Counted from the first letter of the stretch, positions 7,143 through 13,116 are shown. The stretch: 13,116 nucleotides of DNA from an uncultured Kiritimatiellota bacterium (GCA_934621385.1 CAKTUI010000050.1:1-13116); one strand, 5' to 3'. Translations and numbers: made by a program. Notes: generated from the sequence alone by a model not told the origin.

Positions 7143-8542
7143 TGACGAACCTCCGGCTCCTCTTCAAGAATGATGGCCGCCGCCCGCCCCCCAGCGGACG
7201 CTGGGCCAATCGGATCGTGCGGATCAAAGTTCGCCCCCAGCACAACCGCCCGACGCGGATTGGCACTGTCGCCCGTAATCCAGGGACGAGCCTCGTCCAG
7301 CAGATAGGCACTGGACGACAGGTTAGACAGAGCCTCCGCCGCGTACCCAACCTCCACCTGCGGCGGCAGAACGCGATGATAGAGCGCAAGCGCCGCCTTG
7401 ACGACTCCCGCCGTCATCGACGCACGGAGCGTATGCCCAATGTTCCCTTTCACGGACCCAATGCCGACAAGCGGGCCGCCGGGATGATGCTCGCCCCAAA
7501 GCTTCTGAATTGCGGCAATCTCACGGGCTTCCGCCACGCCAATGCCCGAACCATCCGCCTCGACCAGACCAATCGTCCGCGCCGGGACGGCGGCACGCTC
7601 CATCGCCCGGGAGAGAATGGTCGAGGAGTCGTCATCCGGATTGTGTCCAATGGCAATCGTCCGAATCAGCGCATAGATGCGGTCGTGGTCGCGCAGGGCG
7701 TCCTCGCGGCGCTTAAGAACAAAGAATGCACCGCCCTCACCCGGAATCGTCCCGTCCTGGTCGCGAGCAAAAGGCCGAAGTTCAGTCCGCGTTGAGAAAT
7801 CGACCTCGCCCGACAGCCCCTCAAGGTACGCTCGACTGAGTGGCGGCGTCAGCGCCCCCGCCAACGCAACATCCGCATGGTGCTCCTGCAGGTCAGCCAC
7901 GGCATCCATCAGAATCGCCGCGCCAGTCAGCATCCCCGCATCCATGATTGTCGCCGCACCCGTAAACGAGCACTCGCGGGCAATCCACGAAACGAACCGA
8001 TAGCCCGACCCCAAAAGGAAAGATGCCGCGTCCGGCACGGGCAACGAATCAACCAACTTGCCCTTCACTGCGTCCATCGCCTCTTCCCGCGCCTGCGGGA
8101 AGAATCGGCGGATGATGTCGAGCGTCTGGTCGAGAAACGCCGTGTGCTGCAACCAGTTCACCGTCGAGGCATTGAACGGCGGCGCATAGCCGAAGCGCAC
8201 GGAACCGCGAATCGGCTCCCGCGAATGCGGGCGCACGGAGGCATCCGCCAACGCATCAAAGGCCAACTGCGTCGCGAAATAGAGATCCTGGTTCTCGCCG
8301 GCATTCACCTGCCGCGGAAAGTTCTGCATCGATGGGACGCACGAGTACAAATCACCCAACTGCCCCAGTCGCGTCGGATACGGCCGATTGAAGACATTGT
8401 GCTGGCCGAAGGGGATTTCGACATCCTGCCCGGGCACGGTCAACATACTCCGCCGCCGCATGACGACATCCCAAAGGGCCTCGGGTGTCGGGCACCCGGC
8501 AAAACGGCAACTCATGCCGACTATGGCAATTGCATTTTCCAT
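7139..8542 (-). CDS. Beta-ketoacyl synthase-like protein lacking the catalytic Cys (pseudo-ketosynthase)
   Basis: A 467-residue thiolase-fold protein that begins with the classic IAIVGMSCRF (5-14) and LWDVV of modular ketosynthases. The nucleophile region, usually DAACSSS, reads DAGMLTG (201-207), so Met204 or a neighbour replaces Cys. The first His motif, usually VEAHGTGT, reads VEADGSG (327-333), putting Asp330 at the His position. The second His (NIGH, 367-370) and the nearby Lys365 are kept. The C-terminal Gly-rich end before ILEEEPE is also divergent. Condensation activity is therefore unlikely. A chain-length-factor-like, decarboxylating or structural role fits better, which is inference. 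It is the first gene of the operon and overlaps the next by 4 bp (ATGA). I chose the ATG at 8542; an adjacent in-frame TTG at 8545 is possible. No good Shine-Dalgarno site precedes it, and the predicted promoter would give an almost leaderless mRNA. Confidence 0.85.
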   Translation of the reverse strand: MENAIAIVGMSCRFAGCPTPEALWDVVMRRRSMLTVPGQDVEIPFGQHNVFNRPYPTRLGQLGDLYSCVPSMQNFPRQVNAGENQDLYFATQLAFDALADASVRPHSREPIRGSVRFGYAPPFNASTVNWLQHTAFLDQTLDIIRRFFPQAREEAMDAVKGKLVDSLPVPDAASFLLGSGYRFVSWIARECSFTGAATIMDAGMLTGAAILMDAVADLQEHHADVALAGALTPPLSRAYLEGLSGEVDFSTRTELRPFARDQDGTIPGEGGAFFVLKRREDALRDHDRIYALIRTIAIGHNPDDDSSTILSRAMERAAVPARTIGLVEADGSGIGVAEAREIAAIQKLWGEHHPGGPLVGIGSVKGNIGHTLRASMTAGVVKAALALYHRVLPPQVEVGYAAEALSNLSSSAYLLDEARPWITGDSANPRRAVVLGANFDPHDPIGPASAGGRAAAIILEEEPEVRQ

Positions 8543-8553
8543 CAACTGCCGTT

Positions 8554-8583
8554 AGTATATCATAATTTGCGATTCGCCGTCTT
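8554..8583 (-). promoter_or_regulatory. Candidate extended -10 promoter of the pseudo-synthase operon
   Basis: Minus strand TGATATACT (8562-8554) is an extended -10 with hexamer TATACT. A weak -35-like AAGACG lies at 8583-8578 with an 18-bp spacer. The predicted start near 8547 leaves only about five bases before the ATG, implying a near-leaderless message. Confidence 0.45.
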
Positions 8584-8628
8584 CTCTATGGGAGAAAGGG
8601 GCCGCGCCGCCGGATGAAAATGCGGTGG

Positions 8629-8671
8629 AAAAAATTGCCGCGGACGGTTTATGCACGGATGCCTCGCGGCA
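8629..8671 (-). terminator. Candidate intrinsic terminator
   Basis: On the minus strand TGCCGCG (8671-8665) pairs perfectly with CGCGGCA (8642-8636) across a 22-nt loop, followed by an A and six U (8634-8629). The U tract exists only in this orientation. It ends the transcription unit that starts near 9067 and lies upstream of the operon promoter at 8554. The long loop lowers confidence. Confidence 0.5.
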
Positions 8672-8938
8672 CATTAAATTGAAATCGCATTCTGCCGCGC
8701 CTTCGGAAACGACACCCGCTCCAACGAGGCGGTGCGCGGCAGAACCGCCGCGTCGCGCCCCTCCTCACGGCATCTCCCCCACGCCGACTCGGGCGCACGC
8801 ATGCGCCCCAACTGCCGCACGAGACCAATAAATGGCAAGAAATTCACACAAGACAACCGAAAATAGAAGTTTTCAAGAGGAGAAAGACCGTCCTGGATAC
8901 CTGATAGCGACTCAAGTCCCACGAGTAATTTGCAAATT

Positions 8939-8993
8939 GATGCGCATCGCTGAACTTGATGATGCGCATCTCTGAACCCCGAAGATGCGCATG
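8939..8993. repeat. Triple GATGCGCATC palindromic repeat
   Basis: Copies at 8939-8948 and 8961-8970 are perfect 10-bp palindromes; the third at 8984-8993 differs only in its last base. Spacing is 22 and 23 bp, about two helical turns. Both spacers carry ctgaac (read GTTCAG on the minus strand), so the unit is a 22-23 bp tandem repeat in about 2.5 copies. In RNA, neighbouring copies form 9-10 bp stems with 13- or 12-nt loops. Confidence 0.85.
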
Positions 8994-9073
8994 ATTCCGC
9001 CCCATTTCCCCATCCTCCGATACACGAAAAGCCGACGACACCACCTTCTCCACCCCTCCGCTCTTCCTTTCGC

Positions 9074-9102
9074 ATTCTACCATCGGGCGCGGCAAATGTC
9101 AA
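9074..9102 (-). promoter_or_regulatory. Strong sigma70 promoter
   Basis: Minus strand TTGACA (9102-9097), a 17-bp spacer, and TAGAAT (9079-9074): 6 of 6 and 5 of 6 matches. It begins seven bases after the stop of the 47-residue ORF and fires leftward into the region without genes at 9067-8629. It is the best promoter match in the window. Confidence 0.75.
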
Positions 9103-9108
9103 GCCCTT

Positions 9109-9252
9109 TCAACTTGTCTCCAAAGTGTTTTTCCTATTTGACGAACTGGGCTGAAGCGACTCGCGCCGAGCCTTCACGGACTCGATAATCCGCTTCAACC
9201 GCTTCAGCTCGCTCTCACGAGGTCCGCGCCGCTCGTAGTCCCCATCCGCCAT
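9109..9252 (-). CDS. Hypothetical 47-residue basic protein
   Basis: A short ORF whose ATG (9252-9250) shares one base with the stop of the glycosyltransferase gene (TGATG), a usual sign of translational coupling. GGGGG lies five bases upstream. The product is very charged, with Lys, Arg and Glu clustered in a predicted helix around residues 12-32 (ESELKRLKRIIESVKARRES), followed by a Ser/Asn-rich tail. It has no signal peptide, no membrane segment and no family I recognise. It may help or regulate the glycosyltransferase, bind RNA with the helicase, or be a chance ORF. The position supports it more than the sequence does. Confidence 0.5.
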   Translation of the reverse strand: MADGDYERRGPRESELKRLKRIIESVKARRESLQPSSSNRKNTLETS

Positions 9253-10079
9253 CAGTGCCCCCGATTCAAGAGATAAGTAAGCCCAACGGCAAAACGCTCG
9301 AACATGACGCACCCGAAGAGAATGGGATGGCGAACAACCTTTCGCCACTTGCCGCTTTCGACAAAGACCCCGACAAAACGGTACAACGGGGAGAACTGAC
9401 GCCTCACGGACGGATGCCCCGCCCACTTCTTCCTGTAGACGGACATCCCAGCCGAATAGTACGTCTTTTTCTCCAGCATTCGCCGAAGCGTCAATTGGCG
9501 TTCGCTGTGAATGAGAGGACGGCCAAGGACGGCGCAACGGATGCCCAAGTCGAGGACGCGAATGTCGAGTTCCCAGTCCTCCCCTCCCGGCGGAATGGAC
9601 TCATCGTAGCCGCCCGTCCGCTCAAGGATATCCCGGCGGAACAGGCGCAGGGCATCGATGCAGGTGCCGTCGTAGAAACTGCGCTCAAAATTGCGCACCT
9701 TCACGCGAAAACCCGCCCCTTGCCGCACCTCAGGTATCCACCAGGCGGCAACCGTCGAATCCGCCGACGAAATCCGCGTCATGATTTCCGCCAGCGTCTC
9801 GGTCGGCAGAATCATGTCCGCATCAAGAATCAGAACCCACGGTCCCCTCGCCCTTCGCCAACCGAAGTTCCGCTGGGCGCACCGTTCCGGCCCGCACGAA
9901 CAGACGCTCGCCCCACAGGCGGTTGCCAGTGCCACCGTCTCGTCCGTCGAACCGTTGTCGACGACAATGACCTCAATCGCCCCGGAAGCAATCCCCTCCC
10001 CGAAAGAACGAACGCAGGCGGCGATATTCGCCGCCTCGTTCCGTGTTGGAATCACCACCGAGAGACGGGGTGTCGTCAC
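9252..10079 (-). CDS. Family 2 glycosyltransferase (GT-A fold)
   Basis: A 275-residue inverting glycosyltransferase that should move a sugar from a nucleotide-sugar to a lipid, glycan or protein acceptor at the cytoplasmic face of the membrane. The N-terminal fold shows SVVIPTRNEA (7-16), VVDNGSTDET (39-48), QRNFGWRRA (69-77) and the metal-binding DADM (86-89). GGEDWELD (165-172) supplies the likely catalytic acidic residues. A hydrophobic stretch at 251-271 may touch the membrane, but no clear multispan region is present. I chose the GTG at 10079: it overlaps the helicase stop as GTGA, and GGAGGA lies nine bases upstream. A GTG three codons earlier sits directly on that site and is unlikely. 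The acceptor cannot be read from sequence. It is co-transcribed with the helicase, which may reflect packing rather than function. Confidence 0.9.
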   Translation of the reverse strand: MTTPRLSVVIPTRNEAANIAACVRSFGEGIASGAIEVIVVDNGSTDETVALATACGASVCSCGPERCAQRNFGWRRARGPWVLILDADMILPTETLAEIMTRISSADSTVAAWWIPEVRQGAGFRVKVRNFERSFYDGTCIDALRLFRRDILERTGGYDESIPPGGEDWELDIRVLDLGIRCAVLGRPLIHSERQLTLRRMLEKKTYYSAGMSVYRKKWAGHPSVRRQFSPLYRFVGVFVESGKWRKVVRHPILFGCVMFERFAVGLTYLLNRGH

Positions 10080-12010
10080 ACGCTCCACTCCTCCGTTTTG
10101 GCCGTCTGGTCGACCGGCTTGGAGTAGACGTCCTTCTCATCCGGCGGCGGCGTCTTCGGCTCAAGCGCATGCTCAAATGTCGGCAACTTGCGCTGGGGGC
10201 AGTCTTCCTTCACATAGGCGGGCGCACCCGAGCCGGTCGTCGCATTGGCATTGACGACACCACCCGTCAGCGCCGCGGCCGCCGCGCGCTCCTCGTCCGT
10301 CACCGCCTCACGCGCATCCACCGCAGCGCGAGCGGCCGAATCCACCTGACCGAGCTTCGAGCCACGCTCCGGCAGTTCCTTCAGCAGCGGATCGTCATCC
10401 TGGATCATCGTGCACTTCAGCGACTCCTTGATGTATTCCTCAATCTCGGGAATCGCAAAGGACTCGTCTTCGTCGGCAAAGCTGATGGCAATTCCCGTGT
10501 TGCCCGCACGGCCCGTACGGCCAATGCGATGCACGTAATCCTCCGCCTCGTAGGGGAAATCGAAGTTGATGACGTACTCGATGTCGTCGACATGAATGCC
10601 GCGCCCGGCGACATCCGTCGCCACGACAATCTTGACCTCACCGTCACGGAATGCATCAAGAACCTGCAGACGCTTGTTCTGATTCACGTCCCCCGACAGC
10701 ATCTCGACCCGAATGCCGCGAATCTTGAGCGACTCGTAAACGTCCTCGGTCGTCGACTTGCGGTTGCAGAAGACAATTGTCCGCGCATCCGGATGCAGGG
10801 CGATGTGGTTGTAAAGCACCTTGAACTTGTCGGCCGAACGCACGATGTAGACGACCTGGCGAACCGTATCGGTGGCATTCGTCTCGCTGGCGACCTCCGC
10901 CTTGTACGGTTCGTCCATCCACTGCATGGCAAGGTTCATCACCGTGTCATTCAGCGTCGCCGAATACAGCATCGTCGCCCGCTTGTCCTTCGGGGGAAGG
11001 CGCATCATGATGCGACGCACGTCGGGGATGAAGCCCATGTCCAGCATCCGGTCGGCCTCGTCAATGACCAGCGTATCGACGTGCGAAAGGTCAATCACGC
11101 GGGACTTGATGAAGTCAAGGAGCCGTCCCGGGGTCGCCACGAGCAGATCCACAGGAGCATCCAAGACCTCCCGCTTCTGCCGATCGTAGTCCATACCCCC
11201 ATAAATGGCCAGGCTCCGCAAATTGCAGTACTTGCCAATCGCATCCGCATCCTTGCAGATCTGGATGACGAGCTCACGCGTCGGCGCAAGGACGAGTGCA
11301 CGGGGCGTACCACCCGTCTTCGCACGGCTCTCCGGTGTCCGCAGGTAACGCGTCAGGATGGCCACGAGAAACGCGGCGGTCTTTCCGGAACCCGTCTGAG
11401 CCTTACCGGCAATGTTCTTTCCAGCAAGAGCCTGCTCAAGCGAAAGTGCCTGAATCTCGGTGCAATACTTGAACCCAAGGTCGGCAATGCCGTGCATAAC
11501 CTCCGACGGCAGGTCGAAGTCATGGAACCGACGCTTGCCTTCCATCGGCTCGACCACAAAGGTCTCAGGATTCCAGGCGGCGTGCGCGGCGCGACGTGCT
11601 GCGAGTTCCGCCTCCGAGATTTCACCACCCGGGCGCATCTGGCCCGCCGCCGTATTCACCGGCGCGGGTCCGTTGCGACGCGGACGACGATTGCCGCGAT
11701 TGTCCCGACGGTCGCCGCGTCCACCCTGCTGACCGCCCGTACGCGGCGGCTGATCCCGATGGGACTGCCCCTTCGTCTGCTGGCCGTTTCCATTCTGGGG
11801 ACGGGCCGAGCTACCGTTGTTTCGGCCACCGCCATTGCGCGATCGGCCATCTTGTCCGCGACCCTTGCGCGGCTGCCCCTGACGGGACTGCTTCGAGCGA
11901 TCCTTGTTATTGCCCCCGCGGCCCTTGTTGCCGCCACGCCCGGCACCATTCTTCTGCGACTTCCCGCCCGTCAGTGCCGTCACAATCTTCTTGAGAAAAC
12001 CAAATGCCAT
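10076..12010 (-). CDS. DEAD-box ATP-dependent RNA helicase (RhlB/RhlE-like)
   Basis: A 644-residue RNA-unwinding ATPase with the complete DEAD-box motif set: Q motif Gln187, AQTGSGKT (204-211), PTRELV (243-248), TPGR (293-296), DEAD (317-320), SAT (350-352), VFCN (413-416), GRGIHVDD (469-476) and HRIGRTGR (494-501). The Q-motif region resembles RhlB. The first 160 residues are unusual: an amphipathic stretch (MAFGFLKKIVTAL) and then a Gly/Arg/Asn/Gln-rich disordered basic segment (20-115) that likely binds RNA or drives condensation. About 110 residues follow the core as an acidic, Ala-rich and Pro-rich tail ending EEWSV. Likely roles are cold adaptation, ribosome assembly or mRNA decay. The gene follows the rpsI terminator and is first in its operon. 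No strong Shine-Dalgarno site precedes the ATG at 12010. Confidence 0.95.
   Translation of the reverse strand: MAFGFLKKIVTALTGGKSQKNGAGRGGNKGRGGNNKDRSKQSRQGQPRKGRGQDGRSRNGGGRNNGSSARPQNGNGQQTKGQSHRDQPPRTGGQQGGRGDRRDNRGNRRPRRNGPAPVNTAAGQMRPGGEISEAELAARRAAHAAWNPETFVVEPMEGKRRFHDFDLPSEVMHGIADLGFKYCTEIQALSLEQALAGKNIAGKAQTGSGKTAAFLVAILTRYLRTPESRAKTGGTPRALVLAPTRELVIQICKDADAIGKYCNLRSLAIYGGMDYDRQKREVLDAPVDLLVATPGRLLDFIKSRVIDLSHVDTLVIDEADRMLDMGFIPDVRRIMMRLPPKDKRATMLYSATLNDTVMNLAMQWMDEPYKAEVASETNATDTVRQVVYIVRSADKFKVLYNHIALHPDARTIVFCNRKSTTEDVYESLKIRGIRVEMLSGDVNQNKRLQVLDAFRDGEVKIVVATDVAGRGIHVDDIEYVINFDFPYEAEDYVHRIGRTGRAGNTGIAISFADEDESFAIPEIEEYIKESLKCTMIQDDDPLLKELPERGSKLGQVDSAARAAVDAREAVTDEERAAAAALTGGVVNANATTGSGAPAYVKEDCPQRKLPTFEHALEPKTPPPDEKDVYSKPVDQTAKTEEWSV
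10089..10094 (-). promoter_or_regulatory. Shine-Dalgarno site deciding the glycosyltransferase start
   Basis: GGAGGA lies within the last helicase codons, nine bases before the GTG at 10079. It supports that start over the GTG at 10088, which directly abuts it. Confidence 0.65.
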
Positions 12011-12039
12011 GTCAAACCAAAATTGAGACGTGATAAACG

Positions 12040-12068
12040 CGGCGCAGACCGAAATTCCACTTGCGCCG
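12040..12068 (-). other. Hairpin upstream of the helicase gene
   Basis: CGGCGCA and TGCGCCG (12062-12068 with 12040-12046) form a perfect 7-bp stem with a 15-nt loop between the rpsI terminator and the helicase ATG. It has no U tract. It may lie in the helicase leader or promoter region. I found no clear promoter hexamers in the 12011-12069 gap. Confidence 0.35.
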
Positions 12069-12070
12069 AT

Positions 12071-12107
12071 AAAAAGAAAGCAACGGCGGCGAATCTGCCG
12101 CCGTTGC
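12071..12107 (-). terminator. Intrinsic terminator after rpsI
   Basis: GCAACGGCGGC (12107-12097) pairs perfectly over 11 bp with GCCGCCGTTGC (12090-12080) across a 6-nt loop, followed by TTTCTTTTT on the minus strand. It begins 12 bases after the rpsI stop and separates the ribosomal operon from the helicase operon. Confidence 0.93.
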
Positions 12108-12118
12108 CCGTACCGCGA

Positions 12119-12520
12119 TTAACGCTTCGAGAACTGGAAGCGCTTGCGAGCACCCGGCTGACCGGGTTTCTTACGTTCCTTCATGCGGCTGTCACGCGTC
12201 ATGCAGCCAGCCTTCTTCAAGGCCGCACGGGTCGTTTCATCCGCCGCGACGAGCGCACGGGCCAAGCCGTGGCGAATCGCACCGGCCTGACCGGAGATGC
12301 CGCCGCCCTTGGCGAACACAACCACGTCAACCTTCGACATATCGTAGCCGCTGATGGCAACGGGCTGCTTGAGATAGTCGCGCAGGGCCTCGGACTGGAT
12401 GTAGTCCTCAAGAGCCACGCGGTTCACCGTCCAAACACCCTTGCCTTCGACGAGATTCACACGGGCGGTCGCCGTTTTACGACGCCCGGTTCCGGCGGAA
12501 ATTGCCTTCTTCGTAGCCAT
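12119..12520 (-). CDS. rpsI: Small ribosomal subunit protein uS9
   Basis: A 133-residue protein of the 30S head whose C-terminal tail reaches the P-site tRNA. The family signature GRRKTATARV (12-21), the GKG (26-28) and VN (32-33) that follow, the KGGGISGQAGAIRHGLARAL block (70-89) and the terminal arginine/lysine-rich QFSKR are all present, and the length is normal. The ATG at 12520 is preceded by AAGGAGGA nine bases upstream. That site overlaps the rplM stop codon (TAAGGAGGA), so the two genes are tightly coupled, in the usual bacterial rplM-rpsI order. A strong terminator follows. Confidence 0.99.
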   Translation of the reverse strand: MATKKAISAGTGRRKTATARVNLVEGKGVWTVNRVALEDYIQSEALRDYLKQPVAISGYDMSKVDVVVFAKGGGISGQAGAIRHGLARALVAADETTRAALKKAGCMTRDSRMKERKKPGQPGARKRFQFSKR

Positions 12521-12534
12521 TTCTCAAATCCTCC

Positions 12535-12966
12535 TTAGAGCTTGATTTCAACCGGCTTCTGCGCGGCGTGGGTATGTTCGGCACCGGCGAAGACTTTGAG
12601 ACGGGTCATCATCTTGCGCGCAATGTTGTTCTTCGGGAGCATGCCCCAGACGGCCTCCTTGATCATGCGGTCGGGATGCGACGCACGCATGGTGGCGGCC
12701 GAGAAACGCTTCAGGCCATTCCGATAGCCGCTGTAGCGCTGATATTCCTTCTGCTCCTCCTTCTTGCCCGTGAGCTTCACCGACGCGGCATTCGTCACAA
12801 TCACGAACGCACCGGCATCAACCGACGGATCAAAGGTCGGGAGATCCTTCGCACGGAGTTTGTTGGCAACGACGACGGCGAGGCGGCCAAGCGGCTGATC
12901 CTTCGCGTCGATGAGGAACCACGCGCGGTTGTCGCCCGGGTTCGGAGCACGATAGCTCTTCTGCAT
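12535..12966 (-). CDS. rplM: Large ribosomal subunit protein uL13
   Basis: A 143-residue early-assembly protein of the 50S subunit. The family pattern is clear: WFLIDAKDQPLGRLA (16-30), FDPSVDAGAFVIVTNA (45-60), LTGKK (64-68), the RYSGY block (76-80), and GMLPKNN...MTRLKVFAG near the C-terminus. I start it at 12966, where the length matches E. coli L13 and AAGGA lies ten bases upstream. An in-frame ATG at 13047 would add 27 Lys/Glu-rich residues translated from the leader and is unlikely. The gene is first in the rplM-rpsI operon. Confidence 0.98.
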   Translation of the reverse strand: MQKSYRAPNPGDNRAWFLIDAKDQPLGRLAVVVANKLRAKDLPTFDPSVDAGAFVIVTNAASVKLTGKKEEQKEYQRYSGYRNGLKRFSAATMRASHPDRMIKEAVWGMLPKNNIARKMMTRLKVFAGAEHTHAAQKPVEIKL

Positions 12967-13084
12967 CTTCTTCTTTTCCTTACTTTCTTTCGGATTTGTG
13001 CCCTTTATCCGGGGTTTTGTCCGCTCTTCTCGCGTGGCACACGCCACAACGGGGGAAACCGGTTCGTCCCCGATTTCACTGTTT
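12967..13084 (-). promoter_or_regulatory. Structured 5' leader of rplM-rpsI
   Basis: About 118 nt between the predicted transcription start and the rplM ATG. A hairpin CCCCGA/TCGGGG (13089-13084 with 13073-13068) competes with GGGGA/TCCCC, which uses the same G run at 13071-13067 and the C run near 13055-13052. A GTGGC/GCCAC stem with a 4-nt loop follows (13047-13034). Ribosomal operons are often self-regulated through such leaders; regulation by L13 here is inference. Confidence 0.35.
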
Positions 13085-13090
13085 CGGGGT

Positions 13091-13096
13091 ATGATA
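13091..13096 (-). promoter_or_regulatory. Candidate -10 element of the rplM promoter
   Basis: Minus strand TATCAT, a 5 of 6 match. With a 17-bp spacer the -35 would fall at 13114-13119, cut off by the window end, so the promoter cannot be confirmed. Confidence 0.4.
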
Positions 13097-13116
13097 CCAT
13101 AATCCGTCCCCCGATG

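Larger units (their letters stand above)
8629..9067 (-). ncRNA. Candidate structured non-coding RNA (about 435 nt) or long leader
   Basis: This interval has no convincing protein gene. It is bracketed by a near-consensus promoter and a terminator on the same strand. From the 5' end it holds three copies of a GATGCGCATC-type palindrome (8993-8939), an AT-richer stretch (about 8938-8820), a GGGCGCA/TGCGCCC hairpin with a 4-nt loop (8808-8791), and a perfect 11-bp inverted repeat TTCTGCCGCGC/GCGCGGCAGAA (8744-8734 with 8700-8690). That repeat can alternatively pair upstream (CGCGGC 8752-8747 with GCCGCG 8740-8735). The terminator hairpin comes last. I do not recognise tmRNA, RNase P RNA, SRP RNA, 6S RNA or a known riboswitch. 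An in-frame stretch ending at 8674, just before the terminator, leaves a small-protein mRNA as an alternative. Confidence 0.4.

Noticed and set aside
5088..7145. A 685-codon open frame on the plus strand opposite the multidomain gene, and a similar 831-codon frame at 10043-12538 opposite the helicase and rpsI genes
   Set aside because: Both lie antisense to genes with clear domain motifs. Their products are Arg/His/Pro-rich with no recognisable family. GC-rich codon use with few TTA, CTA and TCA codons readily leaves such antisense frames open.
8791..8808. GGGCGCA/TGCGCCC hairpin as a terminator
   Set aside because: No U tract follows on either strand; it is better seen as part of the candidate structured RNA.
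8674..9102. A 142-codon minus-strand frame, and an overlapping 83-codon frame at 8844-9095, in the region between operons
   Set aside because: The first begins upstream of the predicted transcription start, runs through the palindromic repeats and an AT-richer stretch with no coding character, and has no ribosome site. Its stop just before the terminator is intriguing, so a shorter protein ending at 8674 is not fully excluded.
12967..13047. N-terminal extension of L13 from an ATG at 13047
   Set aside because: It would add 27 Lys/Glu-rich residues absent from the family. The ATG at 12966 gives the normal length and has a ribosome site.

Overview
All protein genes and tRNAs that I can support lie on the minus strand of this GC-rich bacterial window, so transcription runs from high to low coordinates. 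No rRNA, transposase, integrase or CRISPR array is visible. The signal-peptide protein at 89-2257, rich in Gly, Asp and beta-strand motifs, resembles the passenger-like proteins common in Kiritimatiellota, Verrucomicrobiota and Lentisphaerota. I therefore suggest a member of the PVC group, perhaps a gut or anaerobic Kiritimatiellota. This is inference from gene style, not a phylogenetic result.

Layout in transcription order. (1) 13116-12119 carries a structured leader, rplM and rpsI, closed by a strong intrinsic terminator. (2) 12010-9109 holds three tightly coupled genes: a DEAD-box RNA helicase with a long disordered basic N-terminus, a family 2 glycosyltransferase (GTGA overlap), and a 47-residue basic micro-ORF (TGATG overlap). 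(3) 9102-8629 has no convincing protein gene, but it has a near-consensus sigma70 promoter, three alternately pairing palindromes, several strong hairpins and a terminator. It looks like a free-standing structured RNA of about 435 nt, or a long leader. (4) 8542-2975 is a three-gene operon with overlapping ends: a ketosynthase-like protein, a fused acyltransferase-like / dehydratase-like / phosphopantetheinyl transferase protein, and a KamA-family radical SAM aminomutase. (5) 2844-2525 is a tRNA operon (Arg-ACG, initiator Met, Pro-GGG) with its own promoter. (6) 2332-89 is the secreted beta-strand protein, with its own promoter and a run of nine G just after the signal peptide.

The most unusual part is block 4. 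The ketosynthase, acyltransferase and dehydratase folds all seem to have lost their catalytic residues. The C-terminal phosphopantetheinyl transferase keeps every signature residue. No acyl carrier protein or ketoreductase is encoded here. This suggests a pseudo-synthase scaffold that activates, and perhaps organises, a carrier protein or lipid/polyketide synthase encoded elsewhere. The aminomutase keeps the lysine-recognition residues of lysine 2,3-aminomutase, so a beta-amino acid may be linked to the pathway.
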